From: Massilia putida
GTDB lineage: Bacteria > Pseudomonadota > Gammaproteobacteria > Burkholderiales > Burkholderiaceae_D
Assembly (NCBI RefSeq): GCF_001941825.1
Contig: NZ_CP019038.1
Location: 3,472,001-3,536,000, forward strand
DNA: 64,000 nucleotides
Reading direction: 5' to 3'
Every line of letters begins with the position of its first letter. The first letter of the stretch is position 1. Below, piece after piece: positions 20,480-30,916 of the stretch. Under the pieces are notes generated by a model. The model was given only the letters and a program-made list of their open reading frames with translations. It was not told the origin of the DNA and did no database searches. The position numbers were made by a program, and so were the translations under genes.

Positions 20480-21181
20480 ATGCGCCCAGATTTCACTCCT
20501 ATGCCCGTAATCCCGTTCCGACCACCCAGAGCGCCCTTTACGGTCCAGCCTCCTCCCCAACCTTCGCGCCGCGCCATGATCGTCAAGTGGCTGCGCAAGA
20601 CGCATGGCTGGATCGGCCTCTGGGGCGCAGTGCTCGGGCTGCTGTTCGGCAGCACCGGCATCCTCCTCAACCACCGGGCCGTGATGAAAATTCCCGCCGT
20701 CGAGGCGCAGGAGTCCACGGTCCAGGTTCCCCTGCCAAATCCGGCGCCGGCCAGTCCGCAGGCGCTGGCCGGCTGGCTCAAGCGTTCATTGCGATTGGAG
20801 CCGGAACCGGGACGCGTAAAAGCCGAGGCCGCGCGGCCCGTCGCGTGGGGCGACAAGGCCCTGATCCAGCCGGCGCGCTGGAGCGCCAGTTTTACTTCGC
20901 CATCGGGCAATGTCCAGGCCGAATATTGGGTCGGCAACAGCTATGTCACCGTCAAGCGCGCCGACAATAATGTCTTTGGCACCCTCGTCAACCTGCACAA
21001 GGGCGTGGGCATGAGCGCCGGGTGGATCCTGCTCGTGGACACGCTCGCGGGTTCCATCATCCTGCTGTCGCTGTCCGGCGTCGTGCTGTGGACGCTCACC
21101 AACCGGCGCCGCACGGTCGGCATCGTGATCGGGGCCGTGTCGCTGCTGGCGGCGGGCGGCCTGGCGCTGGCGGCGATCTGA
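20480..21181 (+). CDS. PepSY-associated transmembrane protein
   Basis: This 233-residue membrane protein has a proline-rich cytoplasmic N-terminus, TM1 at about 40-60 ('THGWIGLWGAVLGLLFGSTGILLNHR'), a periplasmic loop with a PepSY-like segment ('NVFGTLVNLHKGVGM') and two C-terminal helices (about 175-200 and 212-231). Related PepSY_TM proteins often sit near siderophore receptors or iron reductases. Its place between bfd and bfr suggests a role in iron reduction or handling, which is inference. The start is uncertain: ATGs at 20501 and 20576 are alternatives. Confidence 0.75.
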   Translation: MRPDFTPMPVIPFRPPRAPFTVQPPPQPSRRAMIVKWLRKTHGWIGLWGAVLGLLFGSTGILLNHRAVMKIPAVEAQESTVQVPLPNPAPASPQALAGWLKRSLRLEPEPGRVKAEAARPVAWGDKALIQPARWSASFTSPSGNVQAEYWVGNSYVTVKRADNNVFGTLVNLHKGVGMSAGWILLVDTLAGSIILLSLSGVVLWTLTNRRRTVGIVIGAVSLLAAGGLALAAI

Positions 21182-21282
21182 CGATGTGCGGCGGCCGGCT
21201 TCGGCATGCCGACATATGGCATGCCCGCCAGCCCCGTGGTTTGCTATGATGTCATGACGCTAACCGCACGCAAAGGCAATCC

Positions 21283-21753
21283 ATGAAGGGCGATCCCAAC
21301 ATCATCCGGCTGCTCAACGCGCAGCTGACCAACGAGCTCACCGCCGTCAACCAGTACTTCCTGCATGCGCGCATGTACAGGCACTGGGGCTTCGAGAAGC
21401 TGGGCAAGAAGGAATACGACGAATCGATCGGCGAGATGAAGCACGCCGACCGCCTGATCGACCGCATCCTGATGCTGGACGGCCTGCCCAACCTGCAAGC
21501 CCTGCATAAGCTCTTGATCGGCGAATCGACGCAGGAAATGCTCGAATGCGACCTCAAGCTGGAACGCGCGGCCCAGGTCACGGTCAAGGAAGGCATCGCC
21601 GCCGCCGAGATCGCGCACGATTACGTGTCGCGCGACCTGCTGCTGGAGATTCTCGAAGACACCGAGGAACACATCGAGTGGTTGGAAACCCAGCTCGACC
21701 TCATCGTCAAGGTGGGCATCCAGAATTATCTGCAGAGCCAGATGGGCGAGTAG
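21283..21753 (+). CDS. bfr: Bacterioferritin
   Basis: The 156-residue four-helix protein has the ferroxidase ligands expected of bacterioferritin: Glu18 in '[13 protein letters not shown]', Glu51/His54 in 'GEMKHADR' with the haem-ligating Met52, Glu94 in '[12 protein letters not shown]' and Glu127/His130 in 'EDTEEHIEW'. It forms a 24-mer that oxidises and stores iron in the cytosol. Bfd, encoded nearby, would mobilise that iron. Confidence 0.96.
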   Translation: MKGDPNIIRLLNAQLTNELTAVNQYFLHARMYRHWGFEKLGKKEYDESIGEMKHADRLIDRILMLDGLPNLQALHKLLIGESTQEMLECDLKLERAAQVTVKEGIAAAEIAHDYVSRDLLLEILEDTEEHIEWLETQLDLIVKVGIQNYLQSQMGE

Positions 21754-21826
21754 GTGGGCATTTGGGGCCCGGGGCCCCAAATGAAACGTGCGCGCGCGTA
21801 TGACGTCAACACATCGCATACGTCAC

Positions 21827-21852
21827 GCGTGGGCGGAGGCCGCCCACCCTAC
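21827..21852. repeat. Family A palindrome between bfr and the PfkB kinase
   Basis: GCGTGGGCGGAGGCCGCCCACC followed by CTAC forms a GTGGGCGG/CCGCCCAC hairpin. It lies between convergent genes, 13 bases before the kinase stop, and a GGGGCCCGGGGCCCC palindrome sits nearby at about 21764-21779. The same core occurs at 4750, 52226 and 54466. Confidence 0.6.
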
Positions 21853-21865
21853 CGGTATCAGACGG

Positions 21866-22789
21866 CTAGCGCCAGCGCGCCACCCACTTGTCGTAGAAGC
21901 CGATATCGTTCGGCACGGCCCCCGTGACGGCGCAGATCGCGCCGGCGAACTCGTTGGCGCGAGAAAGCGCCAGTTCCAGCGGCCAGCCGCGCGCGCAGCC
22001 CAGCAGGAAGATGGCGGCGAAGGCGTCGCCGGCGCCCGTCGTGTCGATCACGAACGGCGGCACCGGATTGTCGCGCGTGGCGATATAGCTGCCGTCGGCG
22101 CCGAAGTACACGGAACCGCGGTGGGCCAGCGTCACGATCAGCGCTTCCAGCGAAAAACGGTCCATCAGCGCGCGGCAGGCCGCGTGCACTTCTTCCGTCG
22201 ACAGTGCCGCATCGTTCGGGCCGATCTGGAAATACCACTGGAACAGCGCCTGCAACTCCTCTTCGTTGACCTTGACGACGTCGGCCGCCGTCAGCGATTT
22301 CGTGACGATGGCTTCGGTCGCGTGGCCGGGACGCAGGTTCAGGTCGAGGAAGCGTTTGGCCCGCGTGTTTTCCAGCACGGCCGCCAGCGCCAGGCGCGAG
22401 CGTTCCTCGCGCTGGACCAGCGTGCCGAAATACAGCAGGTCGTGATCGCCGCCGGCGACGCTCGCGGCGGCGCGTTGCGGGTCGATGAAATCGTAGGCCT
22501 GGCGCGGCAGCAGCGTGAAGCGCTGCGAACGTTCCGCGACGGCGCGGCCCGTCTCTTCCATCGGGTCGATCTGCAGGCCCGATTCCGGGATCACGAAGCG
22601 CTCGAACTCGGCCCGCACGGCCGCGCCGTTGCGGTCGTCGCCGATGCGCGTGATCATCAGGGGCGGGGCCATGAAGGCGGCCAGGTGGCGCGCCACGTTG
22701 AACGGGGCGCCGCCGACGGCATGCCCGGCCGGGGCCTCGTCGACGAGCACTTCGCCGAAGACGATGGTCGAGATGCGCGCCGTCATCAT
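21866..22789 (-). CDS. PfkB-family carbohydrate kinase (fructokinase-like)
   Basis: This is a 307-residue ribokinase-fold protein. 'VGGAPFNVARHLAAF' is the N-terminal PfkB signature, 'LDLNLRPGHA' contacts the substrate, and 'IDTTGAGDAFAAIFL' holds the catalytic Asp and anion hole. It probably phosphorylates a sugar with ATP in the cytosol; fructose is the likeliest guess from family resemblance. The GST gene ends 7 bases upstream of its start, so the two are likely co-transcribed although functionally unrelated. No sugar transporter is nearby. Confidence 0.88.
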   Translation of the reverse strand: MMTARISTIVFGEVLVDEAPAGHAVGGAPFNVARHLAAFMAPPLMITRIGDDRNGAAVRAEFERFVIPESGLQIDPMEETGRAVAERSQRFTLLPRQAYDFIDPQRAAASVAGGDHDLLYFGTLVQREERSRLALAAVLENTRAKRFLDLNLRPGHATEAIVTKSLTAADVVKVNEEELQALFQWYFQIGPNDAALSTEEVHAACRALMDRFSLEALIVTLAHRGSVYFGADGSYIATRDNPVPPFVIDTTGAGDAFAAIFLLGCARGWPLELALSRANEFAGAICAVTGAVPNDIGFYDKWVARWR

Positions 22790-22796
22790 GCGGCGC

Positions 22797-23414
22797 TCAC
22801 TTCGGCAGGAACGGCACGGTGTCCTTGAACGACGGGCGTTCGGACAGCTTGTCGAACAGGCGCGCCAGGTTCGGGTAGGTGTCGCGCCAGGCGATGTCCG
22901 GGAAGCGGAACGCCAGCCAGCCCAGCGTGCAGCCGACGGCGACGTCGGCCAGCGTGTAATGGATCCCCATGCAGAACGGTTGCTCGCCGAGGTTCTCGGA
23001 CATCACTTTGATGCCGGCGTGCACCTTGCCCATCTGGCGGTCGAACCAGGCCTGGCTCTGCTGCTCGGCCGGACGCCACGTGCGTTCCAGGAACGCCAGC
23101 ACGGCCGCATCCAGCACGCCGTCCGCCAGCGCTTCCCACACCTTGACGTTGGCGCGGTCGCGGCTGTTCGCGGGCAGCAGCTTGCACACGGGGGTCAGCG
23201 TGTCGAGGTATTCGGCGATCACGCGCGAATCGTACATCGTGCTGCCGTCTTCCATCACGAGGCAAGGGACTTTGCCGAGCGGGTTCGACGACGCGATGTT
23301 CGTTTCCGGTGCCCAGACGTTTTCCAGCTCGAACTGATAGTCGAGCTTTTTTTCTGCCAACACGACGCGCGCCTTGCGCACATAGGCACTGGTGACGGAA
23401 CCGATGAGTTTCAT
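22797..23414 (-). CDS. Glutathione S-transferase family protein
   Basis: The 205-residue GST has an N-terminal thioredoxin-like domain ('KLIGSVTSAYVRKARVVLAEKKLDY', 'NPLGKVPCLV', 'DSRVIAEYLD') and a helical C domain with 'HYTLADVAVGCTLGWL'. Ser9 or Tyr11 in the first loop are candidate glutathione-activating residues. The form resembles E. coli YibF-like and stringent-starvation-type GSTs. Substrate unknown. It is followed closely by the PfkB kinase gene. Confidence 0.9.
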   Translation of the reverse strand: MKLIGSVTSAYVRKARVVLAEKKLDYQFELENVWAPETNIASSNPLGKVPCLVMEDGSTMYDSRVIAEYLDTLTPVCKLLPANSRDRANVKVWEALADGVLDAAVLAFLERTWRPAEQQSQAWFDRQMGKVHAGIKVMSENLGEQPFCMGIHYTLADVAVGCTLGWLAFRFPDIAWRDTYPNLARLFDKLSERPSFKDTVPFLPK

Positions 23415-23512
23415 AAATGCTCAGTAGAGGGGATTGGCAGACAGTATAACATCGGCCTTCCGCCCATCGAACGCCGGGGAACCGCCTGCAACGGTGGTCA
23501 AATGAGACTTGA

Positions 23513-24953
<1,441 letters not shown>

Positions 24954-24955
<2 letters not shown>

Positions 24956-25105
24956 CGTCATTCCCCGCGAAAGCGGGAATAGTGCCCCCGGCACTATTCC
25001 CTCCCATACAGAGCATCAGGATTCGGTTAGCGGCGCGTATCGAAGCGCGTCAAGGATGCGGCTTCGGAGGTTCAGCATGGGTTCCCGCCTGCGCGGGAAC
25101 GACGG
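24954..25105. repeat. Family B inverted repeats after purB
   Basis: Two copies of the CCCGC-n-GCGGG hairpin occur here: GTCATTCCCCGCGAAAGCGG with GGAAT (24957-24980) and TTCCCGCCTGCGCGGGAA (25082-25099). They are linked by 100 bases without a gene. The block lies between convergent purB and the TonB receptor gene and may terminate both. Confidence 0.6.
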
Positions 25106-25114
25106 TATATTTCC

Positions 25115-27067
25115 TCACCTCTGCCACGTCAACTTGACGCCCACCGTCCTGGGCACCTCGCTGCGCACGGACGCCATGCCGTATTCCGCATGACCGCCGT
25201 TCAGATTCGTCCCGATCACCGATAACTCCATCCCCTTTGCTACGCGCCAGCCGAAGCGGGCGTCGAGGGCCCAATAGGCCGGCACGGATGGGAATCCCAG
25301 CGCGCCGTTGCGGCGCACGGCCAGTTCCAGCTCGCGCTTCTCGTCGATCACGTGGCTGGAGCGCAGCTGCGCCGTGTAGGCCGGATCGCGGCCCGTGGTC
25401 ATGCGGCTGGCCTGGTCGCGGCTGCCGGGCTTCAGCGCGAACGCCTCGTGCAACAAGGTGGCGCCCGCGGCGATGCGCCACGACTCGCTCATCTGCACAT
25501 TGCCCCAGGCTTCGATGCCGCGCGCCGCGCCTTCCATCAGGTTGCCGAACACGACCGTCTTGCCGTCGGGCGTGACGTCCTGCGTGCGCAGGTGATCGTA
25601 CAGGTCGCGGTAGGCCGTCACGGAATACGACACGCGCTGTCCCGCCTGCCCGCGGTAGCCCAGTTCGAACACGCGCGCGGTCTCGGACCGCACCCGGTTC
25701 CCGCCCGCCAGCAGGAAGGGCGGCGCGCCCGGCACGTAGGCGTCGACGTCGAGCCGCGCGGGCGCGCGCACGGTGCGCGACACGGCCGCCCAGAACGCGT
25801 GCGCCGGCGTGGCCCGCCAGGACAGGCGCACGTTCGGCAGGAATTCGACGCCCGTGTACGGATTGCGCTCCCAGCGCGCGCCGATGATGGCGCGCAGGTC
25901 GTCGTGCAAGGCCACCTCGTCCTGCGCGAACAGGCTGGCCCAGGCCTGCTTGTCACTGGCCGGCAGGAAGGCGACGAAGCGGCTGTTGTCGACGTGGTCC
26001 CAGTTGTAGCGGTATTCGCCGCCCCACACGATGCGATGGCGGCCCAGCGGCGCCAGTGCGTGCTGCAGCTGCAGGTCGGCGATGTCGACGGTGTCGGCGA
26101 ACGCGGGCGGCACACGGCGGTAGCGGATGTCGTAATACGCCTGCGCGCTCACGCTGCCGCCGCCGTCCAGCACATGCTCCCAGCGCCCGGTGATGTTCGC
26201 GCCATGGAGCAGGATGTCGTCCACGCCCGCGCTCGCGCCCGGGGCCGGGACAACGCCCGGCGCCGGCTGGCCTTCGCGCCCGCGCCACGCGTTGGCGTTG
26301 ACGCTGAACCGCTCGGGGCCGCGTTCCCAGTCGCCGCGCCAGCCCACCTGGCCCTGCGTCCAGTCGTCGTCGACGGGCCGCCCCGATGCCAGCTCGCCGT
26401 GCTCCAGCCTGAACGCCTTGCCGTAGGCGCGCCAATGGCCGCCCTCCATGGCGGCGCCGTGACGGAACGCGGCCTGCGCGCCGTTGTCGTCGGCGCGCAG
26501 AACCAATAGATCTCCCTGCGTGTCGCGCGCGCGGTGCGTCGTGATGTTGATGACGCCGTTGACGGCATTCACGCCCCACAGCGTGCCGCCCGGGCCGCTG
26601 ATCACCTCGATCCGTTCCACGTCTTCCAGCATCACGTCCGGCTCGTCCCAGAACGTGCCGGAAAACAGCGGGGAGTACACGGAGCGGCCGTCGATCATCA
26701 CCAGCAGCTTGTTGGCCGGGCTGTCGCTGGTGCCGTTCATGCCGCGCGCGGAAATGAAATAATTGGCGTTGCTGCTGCGCGCGACCTGCACATTGGGCGC
26801 CAGGTTCAGGGCCTCGGCGAGATTACGCACGCCCGAGCGGCGGATGTCCTCCGCCGTGATCACGTAGACGGATGCCGGCGCGTCCTGCAGGCGCTCGGGC
26901 CGGCGCGATACCGACGTGACGTCGATGTTCGCCAGCTCTTCGATCGACAGGTCGGCGAACTCGCCCCCGGGTCGCCGCGGCCCTTCGTCGGCGTGGACCG
27001 GCAGGGCCAGCAGCCCGGCGAACAGCCCGGCGAGCAGCGCGGGCGGGCGGGGAACCAGTGGGTGCAT
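25115..27067 (-). CDS. TonB-dependent outer-membrane receptor
   Basis: The 650-residue receptor has a signal peptide ending PVHA, then a plug domain: 'VYVITAEDIRRSGVRNLAEALNLAPNVQVAR', 'SARGMNGTSDSPANKLLVMIDGRSVY', 'VERIEVISGPGGTLWGVNAVNGVINI'. A beta-barrel follows that ends 'GVKLTWQR'. Such receptors import metal chelates, vitamin B12, sugars or peptides using TonB energy. The plug is of the type often annotated as an iron-complex or vitamin receptor, but no substrate can be named. The C-terminal residue is Arg rather than the usual aromatic. The gene stands alone. Confidence 0.9.
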   Translation of the reverse strand: MHPLVPRPPALLAGLFAGLLALPVHADEGPRRPGGEFADLSIEELANIDVTSVSRRPERLQDAPASVYVITAEDIRRSGVRNLAEALNLAPNVQVARSSNANYFISARGMNGTSDSPANKLLVMIDGRSVYSPLFSGTFWDEPDVMLEDVERIEVISGPGGTLWGVNAVNGVINITTHRARDTQGDLLVLRADDNGAQAAFRHGAAMEGGHWRAYGKAFRLEHGELASGRPVDDDWTQGQVGWRGDWERGPERFSVNANAWRGREGQPAPGVVPAPGASAGVDDILLHGANITGRWEHVLDGGGSVSAQAYYDIRYRRVPPAFADTVDIADLQLQHALAPLGRHRIVWGGEYRYNWDHVDNSRFVAFLPASDKQAWASLFAQDEVALHDDLRAIIGARWERNPYTGVEFLPNVRLSWRATPAHAFWAAVSRTVRAPARLDVDAYVPGAPPFLLAGGNRVRSETARVFELGYRGQAGQRVSYSVTAYRDLYDHLRTQDVTPDGKTVVFGNLMEGAARGIEAWGNVQMSESWRIAAGATLLHEAFALKPGSRDQASRMTTGRDPAYTAQLRSSHVIDEKRELELAVRRNGALGFPSVPAYWALDARFGWRVAKGMELSVIGTNLNGGHAEYGMASVRSEVPRTVGVKLTWQR

Positions 27068-27360
27068 TGCGTTATCTTTTATAAATCCATTTTCTTAACA
27101 TTTTACCTTCACGCATCCATGATTCCGCCGCGTGCACCGTTGAGACTGGCATATGCGCCACGGATTGTGCCATTTGTCGAACAAAGATATCCGTTTGGAT
27201 AGCTTCCTCGCGATATTTGGAACAGGTAAAGTGTCCCTATTGCAAAATCACGCTTGGTCGCAAGTCGTGCTAGTGTGTTTAAAGAAATGCCGGCTGCTTA
27301 ACCCAGCCGAACTTGGTAAGATTTGGTTCTAACTCGTACTAATTGATCGGAGACCCGTCC

Positions 27361-27897
27361 ATGCAGCGCTACACCACGACCGCCATCGTGTTTCACTGGC
27401 TGATCGCCGCGCTGATCATCGGTGCGTTCACGCTGGGCCTGGTGATGACGGACATCCCCGGCATCTCGCCCACCAAGCTGAAATATTTTTCGTGGCATAA
27501 ATGGGCCGGCGTGACCGTGCTGCTGCTCGCCACGCTGCGCCTGCTGTGGCGTCTGAAGCATCGTCCGCCGGAACTGCCCGACACGATGCCCGCATGGCAG
27601 CGCAGCGCCGCCCACGGCCTGCATCACCTGCTGTACGTGCTGATCTTCGCCGTGCCGCTGTCGGGCTATTTTTATACGCTGGCGGCCGGCTTCCCGGTCG
27701 TCTATTTCGGCCTGTTCCAACTGCCGGTGTTCATCGCCAAGAATCCGGCGCTGGCCGAAACGCTGAAGCCGATCCACTACTGGCTGAACATGATCATGGC
27801 CGGCCTCGTCGGCCTGCACGTGGCGGCCGCCCTGAAGCACCAGTTCATCGACCGCGACGGCACCCTCGGACGCATGCTGCCCGGCCGTTCCCATTGA
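27361..27897 (+). CDS. Cytochrome b561 family protein
   Basis: The 178-residue four-helix membrane protein has conserved histidines for two b-type haems: His12 in 'TTAIVFHWLIAAL', His45 in 'SWHKWAGVTVLLL', and later His residues in 'AAHGLHHLLYVLIF' and 'GLVGLHVAAALKHQF'. Bacterial b561 proteins move electrons from quinol to periplasmic or oxidant acceptors. The ATG at 27361 aligns with the family start. Two YceI genes follow, 11 and 29 bases apart, a common b561-YceI arrangement. Confidence 0.92.
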   Translation: MQRYTTTAIVFHWLIAALIIGAFTLGLVMTDIPGISPTKLKYFSWHKWAGVTVLLLATLRLLWRLKHRPPELPDTMPAWQRSAAHGLHHLLYVLIFAVPLSGYFYTLAAGFPVVYFGLFQLPVFIAKNPALAETLKPIHYWLNMIMAGLVGLHVAAALKHQFIDRDGTLGRMLPGRSH

Positions 27898-27908
27898 AGG
27901 AGATAACC

Positions 27909-28463
27909 ATGACATTCACCCGTGGCAGCCTGGCTGCCCTGCTGGCAGGCGTCGCGCTGGTCGCCAGCGCCGTACCCCTCAAGACGGACGTCGCGCACAG
28001 CAGCGTCTCGGCCGTGTTCAAGCAGATGAACGTGCCGGTCGAATCGAAGTTCAAGAGCTTCAACGCGCAGATCGACTACGACGCCGCGCACCCGGACAAG
28101 GCGACGGCGCGCGTCGACATCGACACCGCCAGCTTCGACATCGGCGAGGCGGAGTACAACAAGGAAGTCGCCGGCAAGGACTGGTTCAACTCGGCCAAAT
28201 TCCCGAAGGCGACCTTCGTGTCGTCCGCGATCAAGCCGGCCGGCGCGGGCAAGCTCGCCGTCTCCGGCAAGCTGACCATCAAGGGCAAGACGCAGGACGT
28301 GACCTTCCCGGTCACGATCAAGCCGGAAGGCGGTAAACAGGTTTTCGAAGGGCAGCTGCCGATCAAACGGCTGGCCTTCAACATCGGCGAAGGCGAGTGG
28401 AAGGACACGAGCATGGTCGCCGACGAAGTCGTCATCAAATTCCGCGTCGCCGCGGGACAGTAA
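27909..28463 (+). CDS. YceI family periplasmic protein (first copy)
   Basis: The 184-residue protein has a signal peptide with cleavage near 'ASA-VP' and then a YceI lipocalin-like beta-barrel: '[21 protein letters not shown]', '[30 protein letters not shown]'. YceI barrels bind polyisoprenoid lipids such as ubiquinone-8. AAGGAGAT precedes the ATG. The b561 neighbour suggests the pair handles quinones or electron transfer in the periplasm, which is inference. It differs strongly from the next YceI copy and is not a recent duplicate. Confidence 0.92.
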   Translation: MTFTRGSLAALLAGVALVASAVPLKTDVAHSSVSAVFKQMNVPVESKFKSFNAQIDYDAAHPDKATARVDIDTASFDIGEAEYNKEVAGKDWFNSAKFPKATFVSSAIKPAGAGKLAVSGKLTIKGKTQDVTFPVTIKPEGGKQVFEGQLPIKRLAFNIGEGEWKDTSMVADEVVIKFRVAAGQ

Positions 28464-28492
28464 TATCATTTATCGATAAAGGATCGTTTTAC

Positions 28493-29062
28493 ATGAAACT
28501 CAAGCACCTCGCCCTGCTCGCCGCCGTCTTCGCTTCCAGCGCCGCCTTCGCCGCCGACACCTACAAGGTCGACCCGGGCCACACCTATCCGAGCTTCGAG
28601 GCGGACCACTTCGGCGGCCTGTCGAACTGGCGCGGCAAGTTCGACAAGACCGAAGGCACCATCGTCGTGGATCGCGCGAACAAGACGGGCAACGTCGACA
28701 TCACCATCGACGCCACGAGCCTGGACTTCGGCAACGCCAAGCTGAACGAGCACGCCAAGGGCCCGGAAATGTTCGACGTGGCCAAGTACCCGACCGCCAC
28801 CTACAAGGGCAAGCTCGTGTTCAAGGGCGACGTGCCGACCTCCGTCGACGGCGAACTGACCCTGCACGGCGTGACCAAGCCGGTCACCCTGCACATCAAC
28901 CAGTTCAAGTGCATCCAGCACCCGATGCTCAAGCGTGAAGTGTGCGGCGCCGACGCATCGGCCACCTTCAACCGTGCCGATTTCGGCGTGGATTACGGCG
29001 TCAAGATGGGCTTCAAGCCGGAAGTCAAACTGGCGATCCAGGTCGAAGCCGTCAAGCAGTAA
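28493..29062 (+). CDS. YceI family periplasmic protein (second copy)
   Basis: The 189-residue protein has a clear signal peptide (cleavage after AFA) followed by a YceI barrel: '[27 protein letters not shown]', '[17 protein letters not shown]', '[16 protein letters not shown]'. It contains two cysteines ('[21 protein letters not shown]') typical of the E. coli YceI type, absent from the first copy. It is the last gene of b561-yceI-yceI; a strong terminator follows at 29078. Confidence 0.93.
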   Translation: MKLKHLALLAAVFASSAAFAADTYKVDPGHTYPSFEADHFGGLSNWRGKFDKTEGTIVVDRANKTGNVDITIDATSLDFGNAKLNEHAKGPEMFDVAKYPTATYKGKLVFKGDVPTSVDGELTLHGVTKPVTLHINQFKCIQHPMLKREVCGADASATFNRADFGVDYGVKMGFKPEVKLAIQVEAVKQ

Positions 29063-29077
29063 TCACCGGCAGCCAAT

Positions 29078-29115
29078 AAAAAACCTCGCGGCCAGCACGG
29101 CCGCGAGGTTTTTTT
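29078..29115. terminator. Bidirectional Rho-independent terminator
   Basis: An A6 tract, ACCTCGCGGCC, a 5-base AGCAC loop, the complementary GGCCGCGAGGT and a T7 tract form a near-ideal terminator on both strands. It sits between the convergent yceI and glycine-zipper genes. Confidence 0.92.
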
Positions 29116-29137
29116 ACGCGCTTATTTCTGCGCCGAA

Positions 29138-30643
29138 TCAGCGGCCGTCGCGATCCAGGTCACCCGGCACCGCACGCTCCACGCGGTCCCACGCGGCGCG
29201 GCTGGCGGCCTTGGCCTGCTCCCACGTCAGGCGCGAATTGCCCCTCACACGATCCCACTCGTCGGCCATGTGCGGCTCGGCCAGGTCGTAGCTCGGGAAG
29301 CGGCGCGCATTGTTGTAGCCCAGCGCATAGGCCGGCGCATAATCGTCATACGTGTAGCCCGTGGTGTAGTACGGCTGGGTCTGGTAGTTGGTGCGCCAGT
29401 AAGCGTCTTCCGCCGTCGGGTTGACGAGGTGACCGGCACCTTTACCGACCATGCCGCCGGCGATGCCGCCGATCGCGGCACCCGCGGCCATGCCCACCGG
29501 GCCGCCCACGGCGCCCAGCGCGGCACCGGCCGCCGCACCGCCACCCGCGCCGACGCCGCCGGCCAGGTTGTGCTCATGCAGCTCGTCGCCCGGTTTCGGG
29601 TTCACGACTTCGCCCGCGCCCTTGCCGGCCATGCCACCCGCGATACCGCCGATGGCGGCGCCCGCGACGGTGCCGATCGGACCGGCCGCGCTGCCGACGG
29701 CCGCACCGGTCAGCGCGCCCGCGCCGGCACCCGTGCCCTGTGCCAGATTGTGTTCATGCAGGCGGTCTTCCGAGTGCGGATTCACCACTTCGCCCGCGCC
29801 ACGGCCCGCTGCGCCGCCGGCCAGGCCGCCGATTGCCGCACCTGCCAGCGCACCGACCGGACCTGCGACCGAACCCGCCGCCGCACCCATCGCGGCGCCG
29901 GCGCCGGCGCCCGTGCCTTTGGCCAGATAGTGTTCGCCCAGGTCGTCGCCCGGTTTCGGGTTGACGACTTCGCCCACGCCCTTGCCGGCCATGCCGCCGG
30001 CGATGCCGCCGATGGCAGCGCCCGCCGCCATGCCGACCGGACCGCCGACCGCGCCCAGTGCGGCGCCGGTGGCGGCGCCCGCGGCGGCGCCGATGCCGGT
30101 GCCGATCACGTGCGAGCCGCCGTTATCGACGAAGGTCTGGTTCAGGTAGGCGACGTCTTCATCGTTACGCGGCGTCACGCCCATCACGATGCCGCCGTTG
30201 TTGATGCCTTCTTCGTAGTGCTTGACGCGTTCTTCCGGAATGCCGGCACCGATCAGCGCGCCGATCAGGCCGCCGGTGATGCCGCCCGCGCCCGCGCCGG
30301 CCAGTGCAGCCGCCAGCGGACCGGCGACGACGAGGCCCGCGCCCGGGATCACGAGGGTGGTGCCGATGGCGGCCACGCCGGCCAGCACGGCGCCGATGGT
30401 GCCGCCGATACCGGCACCGGCAGCGGCGCCCTCGGCGGCCTTGCTGCCCAGCTCAGTCTCGGTGTCGGCGAAGTGGGTCTTGCGGGTGGCGTCGGACATC
30501 ATGAGGTTGACGTCGTCCTTCGTATAACCGCGGGTCGAGATCGCGTTATAAGCGCGCTCCGCGCTGGCACGGTCGGGGAACAGCCCGGTCACCATGCGGT
30601 CTTGCTTCCTCTGCTCAGTCGTTGTGTTGTCGAAAATAGCCAT
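29138..30643 (-). CDS. Stress-type protein with four tandem glycine-zipper modules
   Basis: The 501-residue protein begins with a YflT/general-stress-17M-like domain (about 15-60: 'VTGLFPDRASAERAYNAISTRGYTKDDVNLMM'). A Gly/Ala hydrophobic section (about 70-135) and a linker follow. Then come four modules of about 60 residues, each ending in a GGxAGKGxGEVVNP-like turn and a charged spacer such as 'KPGDELHEHNLA'. The tail is Tyr-rich and ends with 'WEQAKAASRAAWDRVERAVPGD'. Glycine zippers can insert into or span membranes. It diverges from a YmgE-type stress gene. A role in envelope or osmotic stress is inferred; exact function unknown. Confidence 0.85.
   Translation of the reverse strand: MAIFDNTTTEQRKQDRMVTGLFPDRASAERAYNAISTRGYTKDDVNLMMSDATRKTHFADTETELGSKAAEGAAAGAGIGGTIGAVLAGVAAIGTTLVIPGAGLVVAGPLAAALAGAGAGGITGGLIGALIGAGIPEERVKHYEEGINNGGIVMGVTPRNDEDVAYLNQTFVDNGGSHVIGTGIGAAAGAATGAALGAVGGPVGMAAGAAIGGIAGGMAGKGVGEVVNPKPGDDLGEHYLAKGTGAGAGAAMGAAAGSVAGPVGALAGAAIGGLAGGAAGRGAGEVVNPHSEDRLHEHNLAQGTGAGAGALTGAAVGSAAGPIGTVAGAAIGGIAGGMAGKGAGEVVNPKPGDELHEHNLAGGVGAGGGAAAGAALGAVGGPVGMAAGAAIGGIAGGMVGKGAGHLVNPTAEDAYWRTNYQTQPYYTTGYTYDDYAPAYALGYNNARRFPSYDLAEPHMADEWDRVRGNSRLTWEQAKAASRAAWDRVERAVPGDLDRDGR
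29400..30103 (-). repeat. Four tandem coding repeats of about 180 bp
   Basis: Module starts (the Gly codon of GTG/GVG) fall at 30103, 29917, 29737 and 29557 on the minus strand, giving periods of 186, 180 and 180 bases. Each encodes a Gly/Ala zipper closed by 'VVNP' and an acidic spacer. Confidence 0.85.
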
Positions 30644-30916
30644 GATGCATTCCTTTCAGTAATCGAAGCGGTCCGGGTGTTGAAGTTCACTTGATGCAAA
30701 GTGGCTTAAACGATATGCCTGCCCATCAGTGCGCTTCTGTTCGCTGACGCACCCAGTCCGGGACATTCCACACCACAACAGAACGCTGCGCCGGTTTGCG
30801 CGTCTAACGTTCGGCAACGCACCGACCCCGGACCGTGTGCATCACTAGACTTTGCACATGGCCTCGGCATTCAATTGGCCTGGAGTATGTTTTTTCCAAC
30901 TTGAGGAGGACTCAAC

